From NCBI RefSeq assembly GCF_000189635.1, contig NW_002476013.1:372001-436000 (forward strand): a DNA stretch of 64,000 nucleotides. The letters are read 5' to 3'. A program made the position numbers and the translations under genes. The DNA is from Tetrahymena thermophila SB210 (lineage: Eukaryota; Ciliophora; Oligohymenophorea; Hymenostomatida; Tetrahymenidae). The notes under the pieces are model-generated. The model was not told the origin of the DNA and ran no database searches. It saw only the letters and a list, made by a program, of their open reading frames with translations. This document shows, piece by piece, positions 52,740 to 64,000 of this stretch; the first letter of the stretch is position 1, and each line of letters begins with the position of its first letter.

Positions 52740-55151
52740 TCAATTTTCATTATTTATTATTAGTGAAGATAATATCCTCTTATCAATAGGATCTATAGCT
52801 AATTCATTTTAGCATTTTTTTAAAAATAGCTTGATATATTAGCTTTACAATTCAGTTGACTGTAATATTTCAAATTACTCTTTTATATGATTCATACAAT
52901 AATATTCACCTTTTTTAATATTAATATTAATCAATTAAAAAATATTTTTAAAAAGACAAAATATTATTTACCATTTACTATTTTATGATTCTTTGGCTCT
53001 ATATCTTCAATATCTAATCCAACTAATTAAATTGCAGCAAGTTATTCTTTGCTCAATAAAACAAGAGCAGCCTTTTTTAAAAATAAAATTTCTTTCAAAA
53101 TTTTAAAGTAATCTAAACTATCATCAATTTTCTATTCTATTTTTGTAAGTATTTATTTATTTAACCCTTTATTTTCAAACATAGCTCTTCTTTTAAGTAT
53201 TCTATTTGTTAAAATAAATTTGATTATTAAATATTATATTTTATTATATATCTACTTTTTTATTATTAAAATTGAATTAAAAATTAAAAATTATTGTCAA
53301 CTAAACTATTGAACATATGTTTCAAATAAAACATATTTGAGATAATTTTAATATTAATGTGCTTTTAAAATTTTTAATAGATTAAAATAGTAATTAATTT
53401 ATTTACTTTGTAGAAAATAGTTCCTCTTCTAGTTGTAATGATAACTTTTTTTCGTTTAGCATTTATAAACTCTCATCTACCTACTAATTTGATGCTAACA
53501 TACTTATATTTTATCTTTACTTAAATGAAAATTTATTTGGTTATCCTATTATTTTTTATTTTATTTTATTTTATTTGAAAGTAGAAGAATTAACCTAAAT
53601 TGAATTTTCTTTTACATCTAATTAATAGAATTATGACTGTTTTTAATAAGAATCGAATCTTATAAGATTTGGAGTTTAGTCTTAATAACTTGAATTTTAA
53701 AAATTTAATGACTATTAATATGTTATGTCAGATATGTTTTCTTATTTCTTTATTTCTATTTCTTCACTATTAGGTTGTATTTGATAGTTTGACAATTTAA
53801 TATTATCTTCTTTATTTTGTTATATTTTTTACCCAATTTTTTAACTTTTTAGATTATTTATTAGTTGCTAACTAAACTTTGATTAAAATTGTGGAATCAA
53901 AATATCATTTTTGCTTTCTGTCTCATTTTTTTCTTCATTGTTAGAATCTTCATCTTGTTGTTCATCAGCTTCTCCTTCTCCTTATTATTTTTCACTTCGA
54001 ATTTTTTCAATTTACTGATCTTAATCCAGTTCTTTTTCTTAAATCTACTGATTTTATTAATTTATATTACTTTTCTTTAGAAGGTTGATATATGTTTTTG
54101 TAAACATATTTTGTAGTAAAGTGAAAAAAATATCCTTTCTGATTATTTTTTTTGAAAATTATCTGCAAAACGAGCATATTAATATCATTAGTGCTAAAGT
54201 ACTATTGCAGAGAGCCAAAATTTCAGTAAACATTGGATATTATATGTGAAAATATGTTATATTTTCATCAATCTCAAAATAAACATAGCTAAGAAATTGA
54301 GAACCAGAATCTTAAATAAGCTATTAACGGTTGTAATTTAATGTTTAAGTTGTATATGAAATTGGTGATGTAAATGTTTATTCTGATTGAATAAATAAAC
54401 CTTTCTTGACTGAAGTTATTTGATTTTAAATTTTAAAGTCTGTTATTTGTGTAAAACTTGTGGTACTTATAGATAGCTAGCTTCTATATTAATCTTAAAT
54501 TTCCTATTAAGTTGTATTAAATTGAGAAGTTTTTATCTTAACATTTAAAAAATAGTTAGAATGATTGATAAAGTCATTTATTTTTTATTCTTCTTCACAA
54601 TTATTTGGTACAAACCTTTTTATGTGATCAGTGTCTTAGCACCTATAGACATATAAATTTATACTTGATAAAATTCTATTAATATTTCCTAAGGTTAGTA
54701 CTTTATTAGGTACTTTACTGAAATCGAAGCAGTTCATATTTTTCAATTAAGGGCTCTGGCACCTTACTATATCTAATTTTATTATAATTGAATCTGTACT
54801 ATTGCTATATAGATAAATGCCCTAGTAGATAATGTAAGTTTTATTTTATTTGTCTTATATCTCGTTCAAATAGCTATAACCACTATATGAAAAAAAATCA
54901 AACCCAATCAATTCGTTCGTTAGCTAAATTTGAATATCATCATTAGAGACAAAACTTTATTATTGAAATTTGGGATCAATCTTTCCATTAAAATATAAAA
55001 AACACAAATAAATGAAATATGAGAGAGCTGTTATGAAGATTAATAAACTCAAGACTGCACCTATTAATGTTCTTTTTTTAAAGCGTTATTTACTTGAATT
55101 AAATTATATTGACTCAGAAAATGCATCAAAATCTTTTAATACTTCTATCAT
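52740..55151 (-). CDS. Two-pass membrane protein, tandem copy A (714 aa)
   Basis: Exons 55151-53407, 53201-52972, 52909-52740; intron phases 2 and 1, closing to 715 codons. The N-terminus MIEVLKDFDAFSESIQFN is followed by membrane segment 1 at ~28-52, an extracytosolic domain of ~260 residues with few Cys, and membrane segment 2 at ~312-333 (ALCNSTLALMILICSFCRQF). A long cytosolic region rich in Gln, Glu and Ser follows. The final ~120 residues, split over exons 2 and 3, are helical and best conserved between the copies (FLKKAALVLLSKEQLAAIQL, then a pattern ending DPIDKRILSSL). The general layout resembles a ciliate-specific family of two-pass membrane proteins; I cannot assign a function. 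Copy B follows immediately upstream on the same strand. Confidence 0.88.
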
Positions 55152-55656
55152 TTTATTTTACTTCTACTTACCAATTAAATAAATTCTTAATTATTTTAAT
55201 CTATTTAAAATTTTTTATTAAATTTATGAATTAAATGTAGAATAGGCATCAAAAAGTAAAAAAAGTATAAAGAAGCTTATAGAAGAAAAGTTTTAATGGC
55301 CTAAAATAGTTGAATTAAATAAATATATACTATAGATCCTCATTAATTATGCCCAAATTTTTACCCCATTTTGTGACTCTAAATTGATTTTTTTTGAAAA
55401 TTCTGAAATTTTTAGTGAAAATTAATTTCAAAAACTTTACCCTTTGAATACAGTAAATATTTTTATTTTTTTCAATTTTTCTAATTCATTAATTTTCACA
55501 TTATTATTTTGTAAATTTTGGTGGTATTTAATTTATTTTAAAATTTTTAAGAAATACATAAATATAGATAGATATATAGATAGATTGATGTATTGTTACA
55601 AAAATTATAAAGCAGAAAAGAGAAAAATGATAAAAACTTAAAAAATAATATATAAT
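55152..55656. other. Spacer between tandem copies A and B
   Basis: About 500 bases of A/T-rich DNA carrying the 3' flank of copy B and the promoter of copy A. A short plus-strand frame at 55444-55641 is only A/T-rich noise. Confidence 0.55.
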
Positions 55657-58032
55657 TCAATGTTAATCATTTATTGCTAAAGAAGATAATATCCTCTTGT
55701 CTATAGGATCTTTTAAGTATTTATTTTAGCATTTTTGTAAAAATATCTTGATATATTAGCTTTACAATTCAGTTGATTGTAATATTTCATATTACTCTTT
55801 TAGATGATTCATACAATCACCTTCACCTTTTTTAATATTTAAATTAATTAAAAATTAAATTAAAAAATAACCTTATATATCATTAAAAATTTTCTAACTC
55901 TTTGATTATATATCGTTGATGTCTAATCCAACTAATTGAATTGCAGCAAGTTATTCTTTGCTAAGTAAAATTAAAGCAGCCTTCTTTAAAAATAAAATTT
56001 CTTTAAAAAATTTAAAGAAATCTAAACTATCATCAATTTGTTATTCAATTTTTTTAAGCATTTACTTTTTTACTCCTTTATTTTCAAGCTAAGACTTTCT
56101 TTTAAATATTCTATTTGTTAAAATAAATAAATAAATATGCTTGTTAACAATAACAATCAATAATATTAAATATTTAATTTGTTATTTTTAAGATGAATTA
56201 AATGTTTTATTAAAATAATGAATTTCAATTAAAAGATTTTTGAATTATTTTTACAATTTTTAAGTGTCTAAAAATTTTAAAATGTTTGAAAATTAAAAAA
56301 TATAAATAATTTACTTTGTTGAAAATAATTAATCTTCTAGTTGTAATGACAATTGTTTTTCATTTAGCATCTACAAACTTTCATCTACTTTCTTATTTAA
56401 TGATTACAATTTTTAATTTTTAATTTAATTTTATGAAGATTTATGGTGTTAAAACATTTTTTATTTCATTTTATTTTGTTTGAAAATAGAAGAATTAATT
56501 TAACTTAATTTGTCTTTAAATTCTAATGAATGAAACTATGAATTTTTTTAATAAGAATTTATTAGATTTGGACTTTAGTCTTAAAAACTTGAATTTTAAA
56601 AATTTAATGACTATTAACATGTTAAATCATGTAAATTATCGTATTTCTTAAATTCTACTTCCTCTCTATTAGATTGTTTATAAATGTTAGACAATTTCAC
56701 AATGTCTTCTTTATTTTCTTTAATATGTGGCCCTATTTTTTAACTTACGAGGTCATGTGTTAGCTGCTAACTAAACTTTGATTAAAACTGTGGAATTGAA
56801 ATATCATTTTTACTTTCTGTTTCCATTTTTTCTTCGCTTTAAGTTTTATCAACTTCTTCTCCTTCTTAATTTGCACTTTGTATTTTTTAAATTTGGGAAC
56901 CTTAAGCCATATCTTTTTCTTAAATCTCTTCATTTTACTGTTAAATATTACAATTTTTTAGCATGTTGATATATGTTTTTGTAAACATATTTTGTAGTAA
57001 AGTAAAAAAAATATCTTTTCTGATTATTTTTTATGTAAATGATCTACAGAAAGAACAAAGCATTATCATAAGTGCTAAGGTGCTATTACAGAGAGCCAAA
57101 ACTTCAGTAAACATTGGATATTATATGCGAAAATATGTTATATTTTCATCAATCTCAAAATAAACATAACTAAGATATGAAGTCCCAATATCTTAAATAA
57201 GCCATTAGCGATTATAGGTTAAACTTTAGGTTGAATATGAAATTGGTGATGTATAAGTTTATTCAGATTGAATAAAAAAGCCTTTCTTTACTGATGTAAT
57301 TTGATTTTAAATTCTAAAATCTAATACTTGTGCTACACTTGTGCTACACATAGTAAGTTAGCTTCTGTATTAATCTTAAATTTCTTATTAAGTTGTATTA
57401 AATTGAGATGTTTTTATTTTAATATTTAAAAAATAGTCAGAATGATTTATTAACTCATTTATTTATTGCTCTTAGGCACAATCATTTGGTACAAACGTTT
57501 TTAATTGATCAGTATCTTAGCACCTATAAACATATAAATTTATACTTGACAAAATTCTATTAATATTTCCTAAGGTTAGTACTTGATTAGGTACTTTACT
57601 GAAATCGAAGCAGTTCATATTTTTCAATTAAGGGCTCTTGCATCTTATTATATCTAATGTTATTACAAATGAATCTGTACTATTGCTATATCTAAACATT
57701 CCCTAATAGACTATATAAGTTTTATTTTACTCATCTTATATCTAGTTCAAATAGTTATAACCATTATATGAAAAAAAATCAAATCCGATTAATTCGTTGG
57801 TTAGCTAAACTTGAATGTCATCATTAGACACAAAATTTTATGATTGAAATTTAGGTTCAATCTTTCCATCAAAATATAAAAAAGTCAAATAAATGAAGTA
57901 TGAGAGTGCAATAATTAAGATAGCTGCACTGAGAAATGCACCTAGTAATGTTCTTATTTTTAATCGCTTTTTACTTGCATTAAATTGTATTGATTCAGAA
58001 AAGGCATCAAAGTCTTTTAGCACTTCAATCAT
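55657..58032 (-). CDS. Two-pass membrane protein, tandem copy B (708 aa)
   Basis: Exons 58032-56315, 56110-55872, 55826-55657, with the same intron positions and phases as copy A. Start MIEVLKDFDAFSESIQFN; membrane segment 1 at ~28-52 (LLGAFLSAAILIIALSYFIY); extracytosolic domain; membrane segment 2 at ~312-333; Gln/Glu/Ser-rich cytosolic region; conserved helical C-terminus with FLKKAALILLSKEQLAAIQL. Long stretches match copy A closely at the DNA level, even at silent positions, so the duplication is recent or kept alike by gene conversion. Introns differ more in length and sequence than exons (the first is 203 bp here and 205 in A; the second 45 and 62). Function unknown. Confidence 0.9.
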
Positions 58033-58346
58033 TTAATTACTTCTACTTTGCTATTAATTAAATTTTTATTTTATTCTATTTAATTCTTTTATTATTTATT
58101 TAGAAAATTATATATAGCTAATACAGATTTTTAAAATTTCGTTGACTAGCTAGCTAAATTAGTTTAAAGGAATTTTTATTAATTTAAATAAAAAAATTTA
58201 ATAAAATTATTTTAATTTTTAAAAAATTTACAATATTTAAATTAAATTATTTTCTTAAAAATAAATTCATTTTCATTCATAATTTTCAAACATGTAAATC
58301 AAATATTAAATTAGTTAATTAATTTTATTATTAATATTCTAATAAT
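58033..58346. other. Short intergenic spacer
   Basis: About 310 bases of A/T-rich DNA between the hydrolase 3' end and the start of copy B. Nothing recognisable. Confidence 0.55.
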
Positions 58347-59153
58347 TCATGGCTTTAATATCTCATTTGAATAGTTAAGTAAAATTGTAAATATTTCATC
58401 AAAGCTTATTAAATTATGAGTCCAATTATCTTTATAAACAACTTTGTGATGCTTGTTAAGAGATTTTAGCTCTTCCTCTAATTTAATAGAATGAGATATT
58501 GGAATCAGAGTATCTTTTTTGCCATGAATAAGTAAGCAAGGGCTTTGAAAATTTTTAACACAGTTTAAGTTATTAAAGCAGTCTTCAAATTAATCAGATT
58601 ATTCCAAATCTTTTAGCCAATCTTTAATACTCCAAAAAGGGCTCACAAGACAAACTAACCTACATTTTCTTTTAGAAGCTAAGTAACTCGCTGGACCACT
58701 GCCGATAGAACGTCCTAATACTATTATATTATTAGGATCAAATTTCAACTCAGATACAATATAATCAAATGCTACTAAAGAGTCCGCTAATATTTATTTA
58801 GATGAAATGATTTAATCACAATAAAGACCATATCCAGAATATTCCATTACAACAAAATTAGTTTTTTAATTTTCTGCAGATAAATCTTCCATAAAACCAA
58901 TATAGTTATCTATGTATTCTCCATTTCCATGAAAGTAGAGGACGCAAATATCAGATTTTTATTCAGATTATCTTAACAAAAGAGGAATACAAACTTTCTA
59001 AGTAGGATCAAATACATTTTATCCCTCAATGAATTAGAGAACATTCCGATTGCTATCAAAGCAGAGGGCTGATTATGGTTTGAGTCTACCAGGGAGTATG
59101 TTTTATTCAGTAAGTGTTGGTTCTCTTTGACTTTAGTTTTGACTAGTTATCAT
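58347..59153 (-). CDS. Alpha/beta hydrolase, ABHD17/Bem46-like (268 aa)
   Basis: A single exon, ATG 59153 to TGA 58347. Core landmarks in order: oxyanion strand VLYFHGNGEYIDNY (~75-90); VVMEYSGYGLY; nucleophile elbow GRSIGSG with Ser149; strand LLIHGKKDTLIP with Asp214; and NWTHN with His246. Together these make a complete Ser-Asp-His triad with usual spacing. HGNGE and GRSIGSG are typical of the ABHD17/Bem46 branch (in animals, depalmitoylases of membrane-attached proteins). The N-terminus has a single Cys and lacks the Cys cluster that anchors animal ABHD17, and no membrane segment is seen, so cytosolic location is likely. Substrate unknown: thioester or ester of a lipidated protein is the best guess from family. 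Confidence 0.9.
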
Positions 59154-59669
59154 TTTTTTCAACAAGGAAAATATTATTAATACAAAACAAATTTAATTCT
59201 AATAAATTTTAATTAACAAATATTTGTTCAGAAAGTGATTTAAAATCAAGAAATATATCTTAATATTTTATTAATTTCTGATGAAAAGATGAATAGATAG
59301 ATATAAAAAAGTAGTTTTTATCTTCATCATTTTTTATTATAATCTTTTATATGAAATTTGTAGAATGTAAACAAATTTTTTTATTCAAACTGACTAACTA
59401 AATAACTAACCAACTAACTAACCAAAATATATTTCATTTTATACAAAGTAATTTCCTTTATTCATTCATAAAATGAAAGAAATTAAATATTAAAAATTAT
59501 AAATTTTGTTTCTCTTTAATATTTCTTTTAATTTGGTAAGAACAGAAAAACATTAATAATTAATTAGAATATTTATCTTTAACTAATTTAACAAAAATTC
59601 GGTGGTAATTAATTATAAATTTTATTTTTAATAACAAATTATCTAGAGTATTTAATTGAAAAATACTTT
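59154..59669. other. AT-rich intergenic spacer
   Basis: Contains a CTAA-type tetranucleotide repeat at 59390-59424. No gene was seen. Confidence 0.55.
59390..59424. repeat. (AACT/AACC)n tetranucleotide repeat
   Basis: Imperfect ACTAACTAAATAACTAACCA-type units upstream of the hydrolase gene. Confidence 0.7.
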
Positions 59670-61094
59670 TCAATTTATACTTTCTTATTCATCATCAGAC
59701 TCGTTTTCTAATTTATATTCTTGCTTTTCCTATTTAATTTACTCTAAAGATAATTTAGGAGGTTGTGGATTTTAAGGTAATTGAAGATGGTTATTAATTA
59801 ATCTTGATTTAATATGCTATCGCTCTTCTTCTATATCGTATTCATTATCAGAAACGATGAAGTAATCTCTATGAGGGAATAATTATTTTTTCTTCTTCTT
59901 TTATTCATCAACTTCTTTGAATAAATACTTTTACCCTCTTTTAAATTTCTTACCTTTTTTATATGTGTTATCTATTTAACTTGAATTATTTTAATCATTC
60001 TTATCATTTTTATAATTTTTTTTGCTTTTTTTATCTGATCTCAACTTACTAGGAATCATAGCTAATAGTTTTTACATAGTTTCTCTCTTTTTTCCAGCAT
60101 TTTTTTTAAGCTGTTCAAAATCAATTTCACTTTAATCTGCTAATGTTACATCGTCATCGCTTTCACCAATGCCTATATTTTTGTTTTGCTATTGTTTATT
60201 TTTTCTAAAGCCTATTTGAGTTTTTAAATTAAATCTTTGATTATCAAAGCGAATTTTATAAGCTTCATGATCAATAGAAGAGTGTTAAGATATATTTGTA
60301 TCATATATTTGCTAACTAATTTATTAATCTTAAAATTCTGGGTTTATTAGTTCATTTGGATATTCAATTTCCTAATTTTTTTATTCATTTTTTGATTTCT
60401 ATTTATCTTTTAGGACTTTTTATTTTTTTCTAGGTAATGCAAAATCTACAGTTTACTGATTAGCAGCATGGACTTTCTTGTAATCAAACTTAGTTTTAGG
60501 AACAGAACTATATTTTGGAAGGACCGAAGTGCAACTATTTAAGCTCAAATCTTCATCGTAATCTACTTAATTAATAATACAGTTAGCAGTTTTTCCTAAT
60601 TTGAGTAGCTTAGCTTTTGATTCTTTATCTTGAATTTAAGTTTTCATTATAACTTTAGATGTAAAATCATAATTAAAATTCTAGGAGAAGTACATTTTTT
60701 TTAATTGAATTAAAACACCTTCATATTTAGGATCATTAGAAATCAACTTATGCTAACTTTCATTTTCATCTGGTTTTGTTGACTCCTCTATGATAATCAC
60801 ACTTTTAAGAACTAGCTTTATCAAAGGAGTCTAATATATTTAATCAAAAATTATATCAATTGAATAATCTTTTGACTCTGCAACATAATATTTTTATAAA
60901 TCTAGTTATTTTCCTTCTTTAATATCTAGCACTTAAGTCTAATCAATTTAAGTAAACTCGCAATCCAATCCAATAAACTCTTCTTATTCTCTTTTCTGTA
61001 GAAAAATATTTATTTTATCTCTCTTTTGTTTGGTTATTTTTTGCCTAAAAATTTATATTTCTTTGTTTAAAATATCTAAAAACAAAGAAGTCAT
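59670..61094 (-). CDS. Unrecognised charged protein (474 aa)
   Basis: A single exon, ATG 61094 to TGA 59670. The N-terminal ~150 residues look folded (EEFIGLDCEFTQIDQTQVLD, then KLVLKSVIIIEES). The middle and C-terminus are rich in Lys, Asp and Gln with basic clusters (RSDKKSKKNYKNDK, KKGKKFKRGQKY, EQKKKKKQLFPHRDYF) and an acidic end (ENESDDEQESIN). The basic clusters could act as nuclear-localisation signals, and the acidic, Ser-containing end suggests phosphorylation by CK2-type kinases; both are inference. A motif IGIGESDDDVTLAD occurs near the middle. No enzyme signature, signal peptide or membrane segment. I do not recognise the family. Confidence 0.8.
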
Positions 61095-61552
61095 TTTCTA
61101 ATAAAAATTTTTTTACTTTTTAAAAAAATTTTCAAAAACAAAAAATAACAATTTTTATTTATTATATTATTGAATTAATTTTTTGATATCACCTTAAAAA
61201 ATATAAAATGCTTTTATGTGTAAAGAAATTATAATTAATTTCTTTAAGAATTCATCTATTGATATAATAAAAAAATTAAGTTTAAATATTTAAAAATTTT
61301 AGTAAAATTTAAAAAAAATAAATATTAATTTTATTTAAAAGATTTTAATTTGTAAGTAAAATTAGAATCGTTGATTAGCTTTTATTAACTTTGTTAATAT
61401 AATTAATTTGGGTATTTGATTAAAATTTTAATACAAATTTAATAAACTATTTTGGTTTAAAAATATACTAACTAACTAACTATTTAAGGTTATTTATTAA
61501 AATGATTTACATATTTATTTTTTACAAAATATTTTTTTAACAATTTTATCAT
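61095..61552. other. AT-rich intergenic spacer
   Basis: 3' flank of the 5-phosphatase gene and upstream region of the 474-aa gene; no gene seen. Confidence 0.55.
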
Positions 61553-64000
61553 TCATTTCTGTTGCTTATAATTTTCAATTACTACTAACTTATCATATTT
61601 AACAACTTCAACATCTTTAGTTTTATTAATTTATCCTTACTACTATTCCTTATTTTATAAATTATTTTATGTAGAATCTATTTAGTTGCCTTCACTTGTC
61701 TTGCGATGGCTTTTATTTTAGCTTTGATATATTTCTGCATCACTATAAAATTTTTTTTAGCTCTAGTTATCATTTTATATTAATTATTATTTACTTTCTT
61801 CAAAATTTCTTATTTTAGACTCTACAAAATAAAATGAGTTTTCTATTCCAGAAGCACTCTCGTTTGCTTGAAAATTTTCATTATTTTAAGTAATTTAATT
61901 ATTTTGAATTTAATTATTCATTTAACCTGCTTAGTTGATTTAATGATTGTGATTGGCTTTTAAATGATAACTATCTTAATCACTGAGAGCATAAGGATTA
62001 GTTTGGTGCTATCCTTAATTTTGTAAATTAAATTATATTATTTTTCCTTCATTATCAGATGTGCTAAGTAAAGGGAAATTTTAGTATTATTTGTTTCCAT
62101 TATTTCCAGATAAGCGATAATCGTTAACGATTTTATCATTAGATGTCAATTTTAAGTTATCAGAATTACTTAGTAAAATGTGGCTGGAGAATTTTTGAAG
62201 TGATGGTGGATTTATATTGACTTATTCAAGATTTTCAGTTGGTTTACAATAAACAATATGAGAATGTGGGTGGAGTAACGAATTTGTACCAACTTATTAT
62301 GTTTTTTGCACTTATGATAAAAATAATTGCTATTAATTTTATTACTGATATTGAGGATCATTAATTATTTTATTCCTTTAGAAATCAGACTAGAATTTAT
62401 GTTTAGTAACAAAATTAGCATCTTTTTCACTTGGATATTTCATCAAACAAAGATCTCTTTCTTAAGATTATTCCTATTGAGGTTTTTCCTTCTTTTAAGT
62501 AGCTTCTACTGCATTTTTGAATCTATTTTTACCATTTTTATTTCTTAATTTGTTTATTTCCATATTGTTAGAGAAGTTTAAAGCAGCTAATTAATCTGCT
62601 TATAGATCAGAATAATCTTCTGAGTATTTGTATTTTGGTTTGGCTGTATGATTCATCTAAGTCTAATCTATATAATATTGACTTTTATCATAATCTCCTT
62701 ATATATCTTCTTCTTCATCATCTTCTTCATCATAGTCTTCACTTTCCTCAAACTACTGTTGGTCATTCTATAAAGAATTTATAATTTACTTGTAATCTTC
62801 TTTTTTTTGAGGAACAGATTATCTTCCATCATTATCATCATCGTCCTATTACCAAAATTCTTACAATATATTTTGCTAATTAGTTTTTAAGGCATCATCG
62901 CACTTTCTTTTACTTACTAAATCCTTAAATATTTTATCTTTTTTTTAAGCATCTTCTTCTTTAACTGTAATAATATAGTAGCAGCAAACAGGTCTATTAA
63001 TTATTTTTAGTAAGAATTATTTATTTGTAAAAAACATATTTTAAATCTTTTAAATATTAAAATATTATTTGAAATAATTTTATCAGTTAGTTATTTTAAC
63101 TATTCAAAATATAACTTAAATTTATTTTTTATAGCTAGCTAAAGTAAATTTAATAGAAAATTTTAATTTGTTTTTTTTTTTTTTACATAAATCAAACAGG
63201 GAAATTATCAAAAAAGTCAAATGAGTTATTCAAAAAAAAATAAATTCTAATAAGAAGCATAAATGAAGAAATATCAATAAAAAGAATAAAAAAATTCTAA
63301 AAATTAAAGATGCAAATAGTATAAATTTATTTCTTAAATTGAGGAAATGTAATGCTTGTATAAAATAAAATTAAAACAATAAAATTACTTATGATCACTG
63401 ATTTCTACTTCTTTTCTTTTGTAAAAAAGTGGAAGACCTTCTCTATATGTTTTTTGTTGTTTTTAATTACCTATCAAAGCATTGAAAGGTAAAAACTAAG
63501 ATTCTATTTCTATATCTTATTATTCTTATTGCTTTTTCATGACATGATTATTTTCGTTATTCCACATTAAGATTCTATCACACCTTTAAAATAAGTAAAT
63601 AAGTAAATAAATAAAGTAATTAATTAATTAAATTTAAGTTAATTCTTAAACTTAAATAAATGTGTAATAAATCATACTGAAATGCCATAGTTTAATAAAA
63701 TTAATTACCAACTATGAACCTTTTCTTTCTAAGTGTCATATTTATTTTATCCCACAGTATATTTGTAAGTGGGAAGGAATGTGATACCAGCTTCTTAGTA
63801 ATTACAAACTATACCTTTTTTAAACTGAATAAGTTAATCGTTTCCTAAATACTGTTAAAAAATAGCATGAAATTTTTCTGGCTAAATATTTGAATCTGTC
63901 AATTTGCTTAACAATCTTAAACTTTCATTACAATCTAAATTCACTCTAAAGTTTAAGTTTCCCGCAAGAAAGATTTTATCTGCTTTTTCGATTTTCTCTC
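61553..64000 (-). CDS. Inositol-polyphosphate 5-phosphatase, C-terminal part (cut by window end)
   Basis: Exons >64000-63709, 63583-63389, 62993-61553; first complete codon at 63998. Introns of 125 and 395 bp, phases close, TGA at 61553. Signature motifs of the IPPc (endonuclease/exonuclease/phosphatase) fold appear in order: FLAGNLNFRV, FLPTYKYTVG, then HSWCDRILMW (its Trp codon is rebuilt across a splice) and SDHKPVCCYY. These enzymes remove the 5-phosphate from phosphoinositides or inositol phosphates and act on membrane identity and signalling. The usual GDLNYR motif reads GNLNFR here, replacing the first acidic active-site residue by Asn. After the catalytic domain comes ~470 residues of Gln/Asn/Asp/Glu-rich sequence with an acidic run (DYDEEDDEEEDIQGDYD), unlike the Sac or RhoGAP partners of other families. 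The N-terminal part lies beyond the window. Confidence 0.88.

Noticed and set aside
1..64000. Transposons, CRISPR arrays, rRNA, tRNA, telomeric GGGGTT repeats, developmentally eliminated element boundaries
   Set aside because: No transposase or reverse-transcriptase motif, no regular spacer repeats, no tRNA T-loop consensus and no telomere repeat were seen. Eliminated-element boundaries cannot be recognised from one sequence alone.

Overview
The window reads as macronuclear-type DNA of a hymenostome ciliate, most like Tetrahymena. Base composition is very AT-rich (estimated by eye at near 80% A+T). Long reading frames appear only when TAA and TAG are read as glutamine and TGA is the sole stop. 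Introns are short and AT-rich with GTAA/GTAT donors and TAG/AAG/CAG acceptors. Proteins are rich in Gln, Asn and Lys. With the standard code nearly every gene looks broken, so all calls below come from hand translation with the ciliate code on both strands. Splice sites were kept only where phase closed exactly; exceptions are stated.

Layout: (1) 1.0-19.6 kb, all minus strand: one unrecognised gene, then five tandem paralogs with signal peptide, EGF-like module, one membrane segment and, in four of them, a cytoplasmic RING-H2 finger. The fifth has lost the RING. (2) 21.3-27.2 kb, plus: a large cysteine-rich, multi-pass surface protein whose 5' end does not read cleanly. (3) 29.4-39.4 kb: an ANP32-like acidic leucine-rich-repeat protein, a compact six-exon gene on the opposite strand, a doubtful orphan frame, and a tail-anchored TPR protein. 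(4) 40.4-50.9 kb: a B-box coiled-coil protein, a Ser/Asn/Gln-rich protein, and a long six-exon gene with a propeller-like core and acidic tail. (5) 52.3-58.0 kb: a doubtful small frame and a recent tandem pair of two-pass membrane proteins with identical exon structure. (6) 58.3-64.0 kb: an alpha/beta hydrolase with a full Ser-Asp-His triad, an unrecognised charged protein, and the C-terminal part of an inositol-polyphosphate 5-phosphatase cut by the window end.

No tRNA, rRNA, CRISPR array, transposon or telomeric repeat was recognised. The genes look like separate single-gene transcription units, not an operon or pathway cluster. The two tandem families are the only functional grouping. The most unusual items are the E3-ligase receptor array with its RING-less member, the substituted catalytic motif in the 5-phosphatase, and the unresolved 5' end of the cysteine-rich gene.
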